Both the position numbers and the translations under genes were made by a program. Below are positions 8,206 to 16,916 of a DNA stretch of 64,000 bases, one piece after another. The DNA is from Collinsella sp. GTDB taxonomy: Bacteria; Actinomycetota; Coriobacteriia; Coriobacteriales; Coriobacteriaceae. The notes beneath the pieces were generated by a model that saw only the letters and a program-made list of their open reading frames with translations, searched no databases and was not told where the DNA came from. The stretch lies in assembly GCA_019414205.1 (NCBI GenBank), contig DXML01000006.1, positions 1 through 64,000 of the forward strand. Reading direction: 5' to 3'. Each line of letters starts with the position of its first letter. Position 1 is the first letter of the stretch.

Positions 8206-8240
8206 TTTATTCGATTGTCATATGCTCGTTGCCGAAACTA

Positions 8241-8255
8241 CCACTATGATAGTGG
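8241..8255. promoter_or_regulatory. Perfect 7-1-7 palindrome in divergent promoter region
   Basis: CCACTATGATAGTGG is exactly symmetric around one G. It sits between the minus-strand riboswitch and the plus-strand cobalamin operon and includes a TATGAT (8245-8250) that could act as a -10 element for the rightward operon. A dimeric regulator may bind here; no regulator gene for it is evident nearby. Confidence 0.4.
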
Positions 8256-8385
8256 GCGTTTGTGGGCGTGTCAAAGCCAGGGCGGGCGGCATTGCGCCTC
8301 CTGCCTACGTATTTGCGCCGATTGCCGCTGCGGGCGCCGTGTCTTGCCCGCTGTGCGAAGGGCGGCGTAAACGGTTGCGATGAGA
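8250..8385 (+). ncRNA. Candidate second cobalamin riboswitch, for the cbi operon
   Basis: The leader of the rightward operon contains GGGCGTGTCAAAGCCAGGG (8264-8282) followed by CGGGCGGCATTGC (8283-8295), which approximates the riboswitch core G-G-x-G-x-x-A-A-x-x-C-C ... C-C-G-C-C-A-C-T-G. The match is weaker than in the divergent leader and the 5' part is not obvious, so this is tentative. The leader is about 150 bases long and G+C-rich up to the ribosome site GAAGGGAAGG (8391-8400). Confidence 0.4.
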
Positions 8386-8405
8386 AACGGGAAGGGAAGG
8401 CTCGG

Positions 8406-9197
8406 ATGATTCATATCGTTGGCGCAGGTTCGGGCGCCGCCGACCTTATCACGCTGCGCGGGGCGCGTCTTCTGCGCGCGGCCGACGTGGTCGTTTGGGC
8501 GGGGAGCCTTGTGAACCCCGAGCTGCTCGCCGAGTGCAAGGAATCCTGCGTCGTCTACGACAGCGCGCACATGACCTTGGAGGAAGTGCTCGACGTGATG
8601 TGCGCGGCGGATGCGCGGGGCGAGGAAGTGGTGCGCCTGCACACGGGCGACCCGTGCCTGTACGGCGCCATCCAGGAGCAGATGGACGCGCTCGACGCGC
8701 GCGGCGTGGACTACGAGGTGGTGCCCGGCGTGTCGAGCTTTTGCGGTGCCGCGGCGGCGCTTCGCCAGGAATACACGCTGCCGGGAATCAGCCAGTCGGT
8801 CGTGATCACGCGGCTTTCCGGGCGCACCCCCATGCCCGCGGGCGAGGGCATGCGCACCATGGCGGAAAGCGGCTCGACTATGGTCATCTTCCTGAGCTCG
8901 GGTATGCTCGCCGAGCTTTCCGCCGAGCTTTTGGCCGCGGGCCGCAGCTCCGACGAGCCGGCGGCGCTCGTGTACAAGGCGACCTGGCCTGAGGAGCGCG
9001 TGGTGCGATGCACAGTGGGCACGCTCGCCGATGCGGGCGCGCGAGAGGGCATCGACCGCACGGCGCTCGTGGTGGTGGGCCGCGTGCTCGGAGCTCGCGG
9101 CGGGCTTGCGCACAACGGCGGGCAAGCGGAGTCGTACGAGCGCAGCAAGCTTTACGACCCTTCGTTTGCCACAGGGTATCGGAAGGCGAGCAGCTAG
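8406..9197 (+). CDS. cbiF: Cobalt-precorrin-4 C11-methyltransferase CbiF
   Basis: A 263-residue SAM-dependent tetrapyrrole methylase. The family motifs appear in order: MIHIVGAGSGAADLITLRGA at the N-terminus, RLHTGDPCLYGAIQEQM at about residues 78-94, VVPGVSSFCGAAAALR, and the CbiF-type VVITRLSGRTPMP. It methylates C11 of cobalt-precorrin-4 in the anaerobic branch. ATG 8406 follows GAAGGGAAGG; upstream in-frame codons lie in the leader. It is the first gene of the rightward operon and is followed after one base by the GTG start of cbiD. Confidence 0.93.
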   Translation: MIHIVGAGSGAADLITLRGARLLRAADVVVWAGSLVNPELLAECKESCVVYDSAHMTLEEVLDVMCAADARGEEVVRLHTGDPCLYGAIQEQMDALDARGVDYEVVPGVSSFCGAAAALRQEYTLPGISQSVVITRLSGRTPMPAGEGMRTMAESGSTMVIFLSSGMLAELSAELLAAGRSSDEPAALVYKATWPEERVVRCTVGTLADAGAREGIDRTALVVVGRVLGARGGLAHNGGQAESYERSKLYDPSFATGYRKASS

Positions 9198-9198
9198 C

Positions 9199-10383
9199 GT
9201 GGCCTTCGAGCACTACATATATACCGGGACGACCCGCCTGCGCTGCGGCTACACCACGGGGAGCTGCGCCGCGCTCGCGGCGAAGGCGGCCTGCGAGATG
9301 CTCTTGTCACGAAAGCCCGTCGGCCGCGTGTCGATCGTCACCCCCGGCGAGCTGCCCGTCGAGGCGAACGTGGTCGACGCATGTATCGGCGAGGGGTGCG
9401 CCCAGTGCGCCGTGCGAAAGGACGCAGGCGACGATGCCGATGTGACCGACGGCGTGCTCGTGTACGCGCGCGTGGAACATGCGGGGTCGGGCACGGGTGC
9501 TGCGGGCAGCAAGGGCGTGCCCGCGCGCGAATCGGAAGTTTCCGTCGATGGCGGCGTGGGCGTGGGGCGCGTGACGTTGCCCGGGCTCGAGCAGCCGGTG
9601 GGGGCGGCCGCCATCAACGCGACGCCGCGCGCGATGATCACTTCGGCGGTGCGCGAGGTGTGCGCCGCGCACGGCTTTTCTGGAAATATCGCTGTGACGA
9701 TTTCGGTACCCGAGGGTGTTGCCCTTGCCGAAAAGACCTTCAACCCGCACCTGGGGATAGAGGACGGCATCTCCATCCTGGGCACGACGGGCATCGTCGA
9801 GCCGCGCAGCCTCGCTGCCTTGCGCGACAGCATCGAGCTCGAGATCCGGCAGCATGCGGCTATGGGGCGGCGCGGAGTCGTGCTCACGCCCGGCAACTAC
9901 GGCGCGCAGTTCATCTCGGGGCATTTCCACCTAAACGGTGCGCCGGTGGTCTTCATCTCCAACTTCGTGGGCGATGCGATTGATTGCTGCGTTCGCGAGG
10001 GATTTACCAATGTCCTTCTTGTGGGACACATCGGCAAGCTTGTGAAGGTCGCGGGCGGCATCATGGACACCCATTCGCGTACCGCCGACTGCCGCGCGGA
10101 GATTCTGGCCGCCCACGCGGCCTTGGCCGGCGCGGGCACGAAGACTGTGCGCGAGATCATGTCGTCGGTCACGACCACGGCGGCGCTCGAGGTAATCGAG
10201 GCCGCCGGCGTGGGGGACGCTGCGCGCGCCTCGCTCGCTGTGGCAATCGAGGACAGGTTGCGCCGCCGCGCGGCGGGCGGATGCGACATCGCCGCGGTCG
10301 TGTTCGACGCCGAGCGCCGCGAGCTTTTCCGCACGTCGGGCGCCGATGCAGTTATCGGGGAATTGGGGGCGACGTATGAGTAA
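9199..10383 (+). CDS. cbiD: Cobalt-precorrin-5B C1-methyltransferase CbiD
   Basis: A 394-residue protein with the CbiD signature LRCGYTTGSCAALAAKAAC close to the N-terminus and GDAIDCCVREGFTNVLLVGH plus GKLVKVAGGIMDTHSR in the C-terminal half. It transfers a methyl group to C1 in the oxygen-independent pathway and marks this operon as anaerobic. A GTG at 9199 is the start best matching the family N-terminus (VAFEHYIYTGTTRLRCG). A glycine/serine-rich insertion near residues 93-115 is less conserved. The stop codon overlaps the cbiL start by eight bases. Confidence 0.93.
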   Translation: MAFEHYIYTGTTRLRCGYTTGSCAALAAKAACEMLLSRKPVGRVSIVTPGELPVEANVVDACIGEGCAQCAVRKDAGDDADVTDGVLVYARVEHAGSGTGAAGSKGVPARESEVSVDGGVGVGRVTLPGLEQPVGAAAINATPRAMITSAVREVCAAHGFSGNIAVTISVPEGVALAEKTFNPHLGIEDGISILGTTGIVEPRSLAALRDSIELEIRQHAAMGRRGVVLTPGNYGAQFISGHFHLNGAPVVFISNFVGDAIDCCVREGFTNVLLVGHIGKLVKVAGGIMDTHSRTADCRAEILAAHAALAGAGTKTVREIMSSVTTTAALEVIEAAGVGDAARASLAVAIEDRLRRRAAGGCDIAAVVFDAERRELFRTSGADAVIGELGATYE

Positions 10384-11065
10384 AGGCGTGCTGTACGGCG
10401 TGGGCACGGGGCCTGGCGACCCCGAGCTGCTCACGATCAAGGCCGTCCGCACAATCGAATCGTGTCCGGTCATCGCCGCACCGCAGACGGCGGACGGGGC
10501 AATGGTCGCGCTCGACATCGTGCGCGGCGCCGTCGACCTTACAGGCAAGACGGTGATCCCCGTGCGATTCTCGATGACGCGCGACGTCGAGCGCCGCGCG
10601 GCCGAGCATGCCTCGCTTGTTCGCGAGCTTGTCGCGCACCTGGATGCGGTCCGCGACGTCGCGCTGCTGAACCTGGGGGACCCGAGCATCTACGCCACCT
10701 TCCAGCGCATCGCGCCCGACGTGCGCGCCCGCGGGTTCGAGGCGCGCGCCATTCCCGGCGTGCCGAGCTTCTGCGCGGTCGCCGCGGCGCTCGAGCGCGA
10801 CCTCACGCCCGAGATGTCGTCGCCTCTGCACATCGTGCCCGGCGGCTACGACGACATGCGCCGCGCAATCGGCTGGCCGGGGGCGAAGGTGGTCATGAAG
10901 GCGCGCCGCTCGCTTGCGGACACGAAGCGCATCCTTCGCGAGGAGGGCGCCTTCGACGGTGCCGAGCTCGTAGAGGACTGTGGGCTTCCGGGCGAGCGCG
11001 TGTACTGCTCGCTCGACGATGTGCCCGATCGGGGCAGCTACTTCTCGACTATGGTGGTGCGCTAG
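10376..11065 (+). CDS. cbiL: Cobalt-factor II C20-methyltransferase CbiL
   Basis: A 229-residue tetrapyrrole methylase: GVLYGVGTGPGDPELLTIKA at the N-terminus, LLNLGDPSIYATFQRI at about residues 100-115, and GVPSFCAVAAALE. The LNLGDPSIY(S/A)TF motif is diagnostic of CbiL/CobI among the family. It acts on the cobalt-loaded early intermediate, directly after the CbiK reaction. Its ATG overlaps the end of cbiD and its stop touches the GTG start of cbiG, so translation is coupled. Confidence 0.92.
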   Translation: MSKGVLYGVGTGPGDPELLTIKAVRTIESCPVIAAPQTADGAMVALDIVRGAVDLTGKTVIPVRFSMTRDVERRAAEHASLVRELVAHLDAVRDVALLNLGDPSIYATFQRIAPDVRARGFEARAIPGVPSFCAVAAALERDLTPEMSSPLHIVPGGYDDMRRAIGWPGAKVVMKARRSLADTKRILREEGAFDGAELVEDCGLPGERVYCSLDDVPDRGSYFSTMVVR

Positions 11066-12199
11066 GTGAGGGTTTCCTGCATAGCGTTCACTGAGAGGGG
11101 ATATGCGTTGGCGGAGCGCACCGCACGCGTGCTTTCCGATTGCGCGCAGACAGGTGAAGATGACCCTGGCTGGGACGTTTCCGTTTCGCGCGGGTTCGGC
11201 GAGGGGAAGGCCGACCTGCGCGCATGGACGGCGCTCGCGTGGGAAGCGTCGGACGCGCTCCTGTTCGTGGGCGCGGCGGGCATCGCCGTGCGGGCGATCG
11301 CGCCGCATGTCGCCTCGAAGGCAAGCGATTCCGCGGTTGTGGCGATCGACGAGGCGGGGCGCTTTGCCGTCCCGCTTTTGTCGGGGCATTTGGGCGGTGC
11401 GAACGAACTTGCGCAAACTGTGGCACGCGCGGCAGGGGCCATCCCCGTCATCACCACGGCGACCGACGTCCGCGGCGTGTGGGCGGTGGATACGTGGGCG
11501 CGCTGTGCGGGGCTCGCCGTTTCGAATCCCGAGGCCATCAAGCGAGTGTCGGCGCGGCTGCTTTCGGGCGGGCGCGTGGCGCTCTATTCCGACATGCCGA
11601 TTTCGGGACAGCCGCCTGAGGGGGTTGACATTGCGTCCGACCGCGCTCGGGCCGATATCGTCGTGTCGCCGTTCGCTGGCGCGAATGCAGGTGCGTCCGT
11701 TCGCGCAGCGGAGACGACGGGCGATGTTGTGCCCGCCGGTGAGACGGGGAAGCCGGCGGGCGTTCGGGCGCAGGAGCCTGCGCCCGAGCCGCTTCGCCTT
11801 GTCGTGCCCTGCATCGTTGCGGGCATAGGATGCCGTCGCGGTGCGTGCGCCGAAGCGATCGGGGAGGCGTTTCTTCTCGCGTGCGGGCAGGCGGGTATCT
11901 CGCCTTCGGCCGTGCGCGAGGCGGCGACGATCGACGTGAAGGCGCACGAGGAGGGTCTGCTCGCCTTCTGCCGCGCGCGCAAGATTCCGCTTGCGACGTA
12001 TTCCGTAGAGGAGTTGTCGCAGGTCGAAGGCAGCGTTTCGCCATCTGATTTCGTGCGCGCGACGGTGGGGGTCGACAACGTGTGCGAGCGCGCGGCGCTC
12101 GCGGACGGGGGCAAACTTATCTTCCCGAAGCTCGCTCACGGCGGCGTGACCGTCGCGTTTTCCAAGGTAACTATCGAACTTTCGTTTAAGGAGCTGTGA
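11066..12199 (+). CDS. cbiG: Cobalt-precorrin-5A hydrolase CbiG
   Basis: A 377-residue protein with the CbiG N-terminal domain (ALLFVGAAGIAVRAIAPHV, LLSGHLGGANELAQTVA with ITTATDVRGVWAVD), a variable linker at about 205-245, and the C-terminal domain (VAGIGCRRGACAEAIGEAF, ATIDVKAHEEGLLAFCRARK). It opens the delta-lactone of cobalt-precorrin-5A and releases acetaldehyde, which is specific to the anaerobic route. It begins with GTG immediately after the cbiL stop and its TGA overlaps the cbiH ATG by one base. Confidence 0.92.
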   Translation: MRVSCIAFTERGYALAERTARVLSDCAQTGEDDPGWDVSVSRGFGEGKADLRAWTALAWEASDALLFVGAAGIAVRAIAPHVASKASDSAVVAIDEAGRFAVPLLSGHLGGANELAQTVARAAGAIPVITTATDVRGVWAVDTWARCAGLAVSNPEAIKRVSARLLSGGRVALYSDMPISGQPPEGVDIASDRARADIVVSPFAGANAGASVRAAETTGDVVPAGETGKPAGVRAQEPAPEPLRLVVPCIVAGIGCRRGACAEAIGEAFLLACGQAGISPSAVREAATIDVKAHEEGLLAFCRARKIPLATYSVEELSQVEGSVSPSDFVRATVGVDNVCERAALADGGKLIFPKLAHGGVTVAFSKVTIELSFKEL

Positions 12200-12942
12200 T
12201 GGGAAAGCTCTTCGTGGTGGGGATCGGCCCGGGCGGCCCCGACGGCATGACGATTGCGGCTCGGCGCGCGCTCGAGGCGGCCGACATCGTTGTGGGGTAC
12301 ACGAAATACGTGGAGCTCGCGCTCGCCGCCGTGCCCGACGCGGCGCATCTCGCGACGCCGATGATGCACGAGGTCGAACGGTGCCGCCTGGCGCTTTCGC
12401 GCGCGCAGAGCGGAGAAGCCGTGGCGCTTGTGTGCAGCGGTGACGCGGGCGTGTACGGCATGGCGAGCCCCGTGCTGGAGCTTGCTGAGGACTACCCCGA
12501 TGTAGACGTGGAAGTTATCGCCGGGGCCACCGCGGCTCAGAGCGGGTCGGCGGTGCTCGGCGCCCCGCTTGCCCACGACTTCGCGGTCGTGTCGCTCTCC
12601 GACCTGCTCACGCCGTGGGAGGTCATCGAGCGCAGGCTCGCCGCCGTGGCGAGCGCCGACTTCTGCATCTGTTTGTACAACCCGCGCAGCAGAAAGCGCG
12701 CCGACAGGCTCTCGCGCGCGGCGAAGATTATGCTCGAATGGAAGGCCCCCGACACGCTCTGCGGCTGGGTACGCAACATCGGGCGCGAGGGGCAGCAGTC
12801 GGGCATGTGCAGGCTCTCCGAGCTGGGGGAGTTCGACGCCGACATGTTCACCACCGTGTTCGTCGGCAACGCGGACACGAAGCGCGTAGGCGGCCGTATG
12901 GTCACGCCGCGCGGGTATCGGGAGATTCCATGCGAAAGGTAA
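12199..12942 (+). CDS. cbiH: Cobalt-factor III C17-methyltransferase CbiH
   Basis: A 247-residue tetrapyrrole methylase with GKLFVVGIGPGGPDGMTIAA at the start, VCSGDAGVYGMASPVLE at about residues 79-95, and VSLSDLLTPWEVIERRL plus CLYNPRSRKR, which are diagnostic of CbiH/CobJ. It performs ring contraction with C17 methylation. There is no C-terminal 4Fe-4S or CbiZ-type extension. ATG 12199 overlaps the cbiG stop (TGATG); a GTG three bases earlier is possible. Its end overlaps cbiET by 13 bases. Confidence 0.92.
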   Translation: MGKLFVVGIGPGGPDGMTIAARRALEAADIVVGYTKYVELALAAVPDAAHLATPMMHEVERCRLALSRAQSGEAVALVCSGDAGVYGMASPVLELAEDYPDVDVEVIAGATAAQSGSAVLGAPLAHDFAVVSLSDLLTPWEVIERRLAAVASADFCICLYNPRSRKRADRLSRAAKIMLEWKAPDTLCGWVRNIGREGQQSGMCRLSELGEFDADMFTTVFVGNADTKRVGGRMVTPRGYREIPCER

Positions 12943-14402
12943 CGATCATCGGGGCGGGGCCCGGAAACCCCGACTTGCTCTCGCGCGCGGCGCTCGACGC
13001 GATCGACATCGCCGACGTGGTCATCGGCGCTCATCGCGCGCTTGTCAGCATCGACGTGCCGCCCGACGTGGTGAGATGCGAGCTCGTGAAGACGGCGGAC
13101 ATCGTCGCCGCTCTCACCGATGCGGCGTCGTGGCAGCGCGCCGTGGTCGTGATGACGGGCGATGTGGGGCTGTTCAGCGGCGCGCGCCGCCTGGTGGAGG
13201 CGCTCTCCGGCGACGCGCAGGTGGACGTGCGCGTCATTCCCGGCATAAGCTCAGCGTCGTATCTCGCCGCGCGCCTCGCGCGTCCATGGCAGGATTGGCG
13301 CTTCGCGAGCGCTCACGGCGTGGCGTGCGACATCGTGGCCGAGGCCGAGCGCGCAGGTGAGCTCTTCCTCGCCACGTCGGGCGGGGAAGACCCCTCGCGG
13401 CTTTCGGGCGAGCTTGTGCAGGCGGGCTTCGCGGACGCGCGCGTGACGGTGGCCGAGCGCCTGTCGTACCCCGACGAGCGCATCACCTGTGCGACCGCAA
13501 GTGAAATCGCAGGTCAGACGTTCGACGACTTGAACGTGATGCTTATCGAGTTCGCAGGCTGCGCCGGGTCGCCTGCGGGCTCTAGCGCAGCCTCCGAGGC
13601 GCCGGCCGGCGCGTCTGCGCCCGCGGCGGCTTCTTTCGCGGCGGACTCTGCGGGCGCACCCCGCGCCGCGAGCTCCCGCTGGCCGTACGCTTCCTCGGGC
13701 ATTCCCGACGAGCTCTTCATCCGCGGCGACGTTCCCATGACCAAGCAGGAGGTGCGCGCCGTCGCGCTCGCGAAGCTGCGCCTTACCGCGACCGACACCG
13801 TGTGGGATGTCGGCGCCGGCACGGGGAGCGTGTCGATCGAGGCGGCGCTCGTCGCGCGAGCGGGGTCGGTATGGGCGGTCGAGCGCAACGCGGCCGGCGT
13901 GCGGCTCATCCGAGAGAACGCGGATGCATTCGGGTGCGGCAACGTGCATGCGGTCCCCGGTGTCGCCCCCGAAGCGCTCGCGAAACTGCCTGTCCCCGAC
14001 GCCGTGTTCGTCGGCGGGAGCGCGGGCGAGCTTCCCTCCATCGTGGAGGCGGTGCTCGAGAAGAACTCGCAGGTTCGCCTGTGCGTGCCATGCGTCACCG
14101 TTGAGACGCTCACCGAGGCGTGCGCGCTCCTCTCGGGTTCGCGCTTTAAGGGGTTCGAGGCGTGCCAGGTGTCGGCCGCCCGTGCCGAGGCTGTAGGCTC
14201 GCACCATCTTATGAAGGCGCAAAACCCCGTGTTCCTCGTCAGCGCGCGTGGTGCGGGCGCGGATGCCGAGGAGCTTGCCGAAGTCGGCGCGCTTGCTGAG
14301 TCGCCTGTCGGGGAGGACCTCTCTGTCGAGGGGAACCCATCCGTTGAGGTGGTCTCGCTTGCTAACTGCAGCGCCGCAGGTGGGGAAGGCGGCGCCCGGT
14401 GA
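12930..14402 (+). CDS. cbiET: Fused precorrin-6B C5,15-methyltransferase/decarboxylase CbiET
   Basis: A 490-residue two-domain enzyme. The CbiE half (residues 1-205) has KVTIIGAGPGNPDLLSRAAL, MTGDVGLFSGARRLVE and PGISSASYLAARLARPWQDW. An Ala/Ser/Pro-rich linker at about 208-255 joins it to a CbiT methyltransferase half with GIPDELFIRGDVPMTKQEVR and the SAM motif VWDVGAGTGSVSIEAAL. It adds methyl groups at C5 and C15 and decarboxylates the C12 acetate. The last 50 residues are acidic and low in complexity. The fusion is common in cobalamin clusters. Its stop overlaps the GTG of cbiA by four bases. Confidence 0.92.
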   Translation: MRKVTIIGAGPGNPDLLSRAALDAIDIADVVIGAHRALVSIDVPPDVVRCELVKTADIVAALTDAASWQRAVVVMTGDVGLFSGARRLVEALSGDAQVDVRVIPGISSASYLAARLARPWQDWRFASAHGVACDIVAEAERAGELFLATSGGEDPSRLSGELVQAGFADARVTVAERLSYPDERITCATASEIAGQTFDDLNVMLIEFAGCAGSPAGSSAASEAPAGASAPAAASFAADSAGAPRAASSRWPYASSGIPDELFIRGDVPMTKQEVRAVALAKLRLTATDTVWDVGAGTGSVSIEAALVARAGSVWAVERNAAGVRLIRENADAFGCGNVHAVPGVAPEALAKLPVPDAVFVGGSAGELPSIVEAVLEKNSQVRLCVPCVTVETLTEACALLSGSRFKGFEACQVSAARAEAVGSHHLMKAQNPVFLVSARGAGADAEELAEVGALAESPVGEDLSVEGNPSVEVVSLANCSAAGGEGGAR

Positions 14403-15781
14403 GCACGTCCATCCCGCGCTTCATGGTCGCTGCGCCCTCGAGCGGGAGCGGCAAGACGGTCGTAACGTGCGCGCTCCTGCGCGCGCTCGCGCGCCGCGGC
14501 ATTGCATGCGCGGCCTTCAAATGCGGCCCCGACTACATTGACCCGCTCTTTCATCGCCGCGTCGTGGGTGCGCGCTCGGGCAATTTAGACGGCTTCTTCA
14601 CCGACGCCCCGACGCTGCGCGCCCTGCTCGCACGCGGCGCCGCGGGCGCGGATGTCGCGGTGCTCGAGGGGGCTATGGGCTTCTACGACGGCATGGCGCC
14701 CGGCGTGGCCGACGCGAGCAGCTACCAGGTTGCGCGCGACACGGAAACGCCGGTCGTTTTAGTGGTGAACGGGCGCGGGGCGTCTTTATCGCTCGCCGCT
14801 GTAATCCGTGGCATCGCCGAGTTCCTGCCTTGTGCGAACGTGCGCGGCGTCGTGCTGAACAAGACGAGCGCCGCTGCCTGCGCCTACGCGGCGCCTGCGA
14901 TCGAGAAGCACACGGGCGTCGCGGTTTTGGGGAATATCCCCGCCGACGAGGCGTTCTCTCTCGAAAGCCGGCATCTGGGGCTTGTGACCGCCGACGAGGT
15001 CGAGCAGCTCTCCGCGCGCATCGACAAGATGGCCGAGCTGGTGGAAAAGAGCATCGACGTCGACCGCTTGCTCGAAATAGCGGCGACGGCACCCGATATC
15101 CGCGAGGAACCTTACCGGTTGGAGCCGATCGCGGGAGCGCGGCCCATCGTCGCCGTCGCGCGTGACGAGGCGTTCTCGTTCTATTACGAGGAGAATCTGC
15201 GCGCGCTCGAGGACCTGGGTTGCGAGCTGGCCTTTTTCAGCCCCCTGTGTGATAGCGAGTTGCCCCGGGGGACAAGCGCCCTCTATCTGGGGGGCGGCTA
15301 CCCGGAGCTCCATGCGCGGCGGCTCTCCGAGAACGCGTCGATGCGCGAGGCGGTGCGGCGCGCGGTGGAATCCGGCATGCCGACGGTCGCCGAATGCGGT
15401 GGGTTTCTTTACCTGCAGCGCGAAATCGCCGATAGCGAGGGGCGGCGCTGGCCTGTTGCGGGCGCCCTTGAGGGCGCAAGCGAGAACGGGGGAAGGCTGT
15501 CCCATTTCGGGTACGTGGAGCTCACTTCCCAACGCGACGGGCTCTACGGTCCGCCCGGCACACGCATCCGCGCGCACGAGTTCCACTACTGGCAGTCCAC
15601 CTGCCCGGGCGGCGACTTCTGGGCGCAGAAGCCCCGGCGCGACAAGGGCTGGCCGTGCATGACGACCACCCCGTCCCTGGTGGCGGGCTTCCCGCATGTT
15701 TACTATCCTGCGAACCCCGACGTTGCGCGCGCGTTCGCGTCTGCCGCAGCGTCGTTCGCAGAGAGGAGGCGGCATGGCTGA
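14399..15781 (+). CDS. cbiA: Cobyrinate a,c-diamide synthase CbiA
   Basis: A 460-residue glutamine-dependent amidase. The N-terminal P-loop is APSSGSGKTVVTCALLRAL, followed by FKCGPDYIDPLFH and VLEGAMGFYDG, all typical of CbiA. The C-terminal class I glutaminase-like domain has LYLGGGYPELHA, the nucleophile in VAECGGFLYLQ, and a HEFHYW segment near the end. It amidates the a and c side chains of cobyrinate using ATP. The start is GTG 14399, overlapping the cbiET stop by four bases. The stop codon lies within the cobT start region (overlap eight bases). Confidence 0.93.
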   Translation: MSTSIPRFMVAAPSSGSGKTVVTCALLRALARRGIACAAFKCGPDYIDPLFHRRVVGARSGNLDGFFTDAPTLRALLARGAAGADVAVLEGAMGFYDGMAPGVADASSYQVARDTETPVVLVVNGRGASLSLAAVIRGIAEFLPCANVRGVVLNKTSAAACAYAAPAIEKHTGVAVLGNIPADEAFSLESRHLGLVTADEVEQLSARIDKMAELVEKSIDVDRLLEIAATAPDIREEPYRLEPIAGARPIVAVARDEAFSFYYEENLRALEDLGCELAFFSPLCDSELPRGTSALYLGGGYPELHARRLSENASMREAVRRAVESGMPTVAECGGFLYLQREIADSEGRRWPVAGALEGASENGGRLSHFGYVELTSQRDGLYGPPGTRIRAHEFHYWQSTCPGGDFWAQKPRRDKGWPCMTTTPSLVAGFPHVYYPANPDVARAFASAAASFAERRRHG

Positions 15782-16916
15782 AGCAACCGAAACCGCGCTC
15801 GCCTGCATCCGCGAGGAAGTCGAGCGCGCGTTCTCGTCGGCGCCGGGCGCCGTGCTCGAAGCCGCGCTTTCCCGGATCGCGCCCGCAGACGAGTGCGCCC
15901 GTGCCGCCGCGTACGCCGCGTGGGACTCCATCGCGCACCCCTTGGGGGGATTGGGCGACTTTGAAGACGCCGTCGCGTGTATCGCCGCAGCTCAGGGGAG
16001 CGCCGAGGTGGCCGAGTTTCCCCGTGCGCTCGCGGTATTCTTCTCCGACAACGGGGTCGTTGCCGAAGGCGTGTCGCAAAGCGGGCAAGATGTGACGCGA
16101 GCCGTCGCGCGCAACATGTGCGAGGGGGCCGCGAGCGCCTGCCGCATGGCGGCGTTCGCGGGTGCCGAGGTCGTGCCCGTCGACGTGGGTATGGCCCGGG
16201 GCATAGAAGACGCGCGCATGGTGCGCGCGAACGTGCGGCGGGGGAGCGGCAACATCGCTCACGGCTCCGCTATGTCTCGCGATGGGGCCGTGCGCGCGAT
16301 TGAGGTCGGAATCGCCGTCGCGTGCGGGCTTGCCCGCGCCGGCGTGCGCCTTCTCGCCGCGGGCGAGATGGGCATCGGCAACACGACCACCTCGGCGGCG
16401 GTGGCCGCAGTGCTCATCCGGGCGGACGCGCGGAGCCTCGTCGGGCGCGGCGCGGGGCTCTCGGACGCCTCGCTCGCGCGCAAGCGCGACGTGGTCGAGC
16501 GCGCTATCGACGCGAACTCGCCCGATCCCGCCGACCCGATCGACGTGCTCTCGAAGGTTGGCGGCTTCGACATCGCCGCGATGTGCGGCTTCTACCTGGG
16601 GGCCGCGGTCTCGAAGGCGCCGGCGCTCCTCGACGGGGTCATATCCTGCACGGCGGCCCTGTGCGCGGCGCGCCTGTGCCCCAACGCCTTGGGCTACCTC
16701 GTGGGCACCCACGCATCAAGCGAACCCGCAAGCCAGGAGCTCCTTCGCGAGCTCGGCATAAAGGCACCCCTCGACGCAGGCATGCACTTGGGCGAGGGCG
16801 CGGGCGCCATGGCGTATCTGCCCCTTCTGGATTCGGCGCTGCGCGTGTACCGGGGTGGGAAGACGTTCACGGCGACTGGCATGGCTGCTTACGAGCATTT
16901 CGAGGCCGGGAAATGA
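15774..16916 (+). CDS. cobT: Nicotinate-nucleotide:DMB phosphoribosyltransferase CobT
   Basis: A 380-residue CobT. Visible motifs are VFFSDNGVVAEGVSQSGQDV, RRGSGNIAHGSAMSR and AAGEMGIGNTTTSAAVAAVL; the C-terminal LHLGEG-like stretch containing the catalytic Glu appears as DAGMHLGEGAGAMAYLPLLD. It makes alpha-ribazole phosphate for the lower ligand. ATG 15774 has GAGAGGAGG just upstream. It ends by overlapping the cobU ATG (ATGA). The position inside a cbi operon shows that lower-ligand assembly is co-transcribed with corrin synthesis. Confidence 0.93.
   Translation: MAEATETALACIREEVERAFSSAPGAVLEAALSRIAPADECARAAAYAAWDSIAHPLGGLGDFEDAVACIAAAQGSAEVAEFPRALAVFFSDNGVVAEGVSQSGQDVTRAVARNMCEGAASACRMAAFAGAEVVPVDVGMARGIEDARMVRANVRRGSGNIAHGSAMSRDGAVRAIEVGIAVACGLARAGVRLLAAGEMGIGNTTTSAAVAAVLIRADARSLVGRGAGLSDASLARKRDVVERAIDANSPDPADPIDVLSKVGGFDIAAMCGFYLGAAVSKAPALLDGVISCTAALCAARLCPNALGYLVGTHASSEPASQELLRELGIKAPLDAGMHLGEGAGAMAYLPLLDSALRVYRGGKTFTATGMAAYEHFEAGK

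Noticed and set aside
10352..12139. A 595-codon open frame on the minus strand opposite cbiL and cbiG
   Set aside because: Arg/His/Ala-rich shadow with no recognisable motif, while the plus strand encodes two complete cobalamin enzymes.
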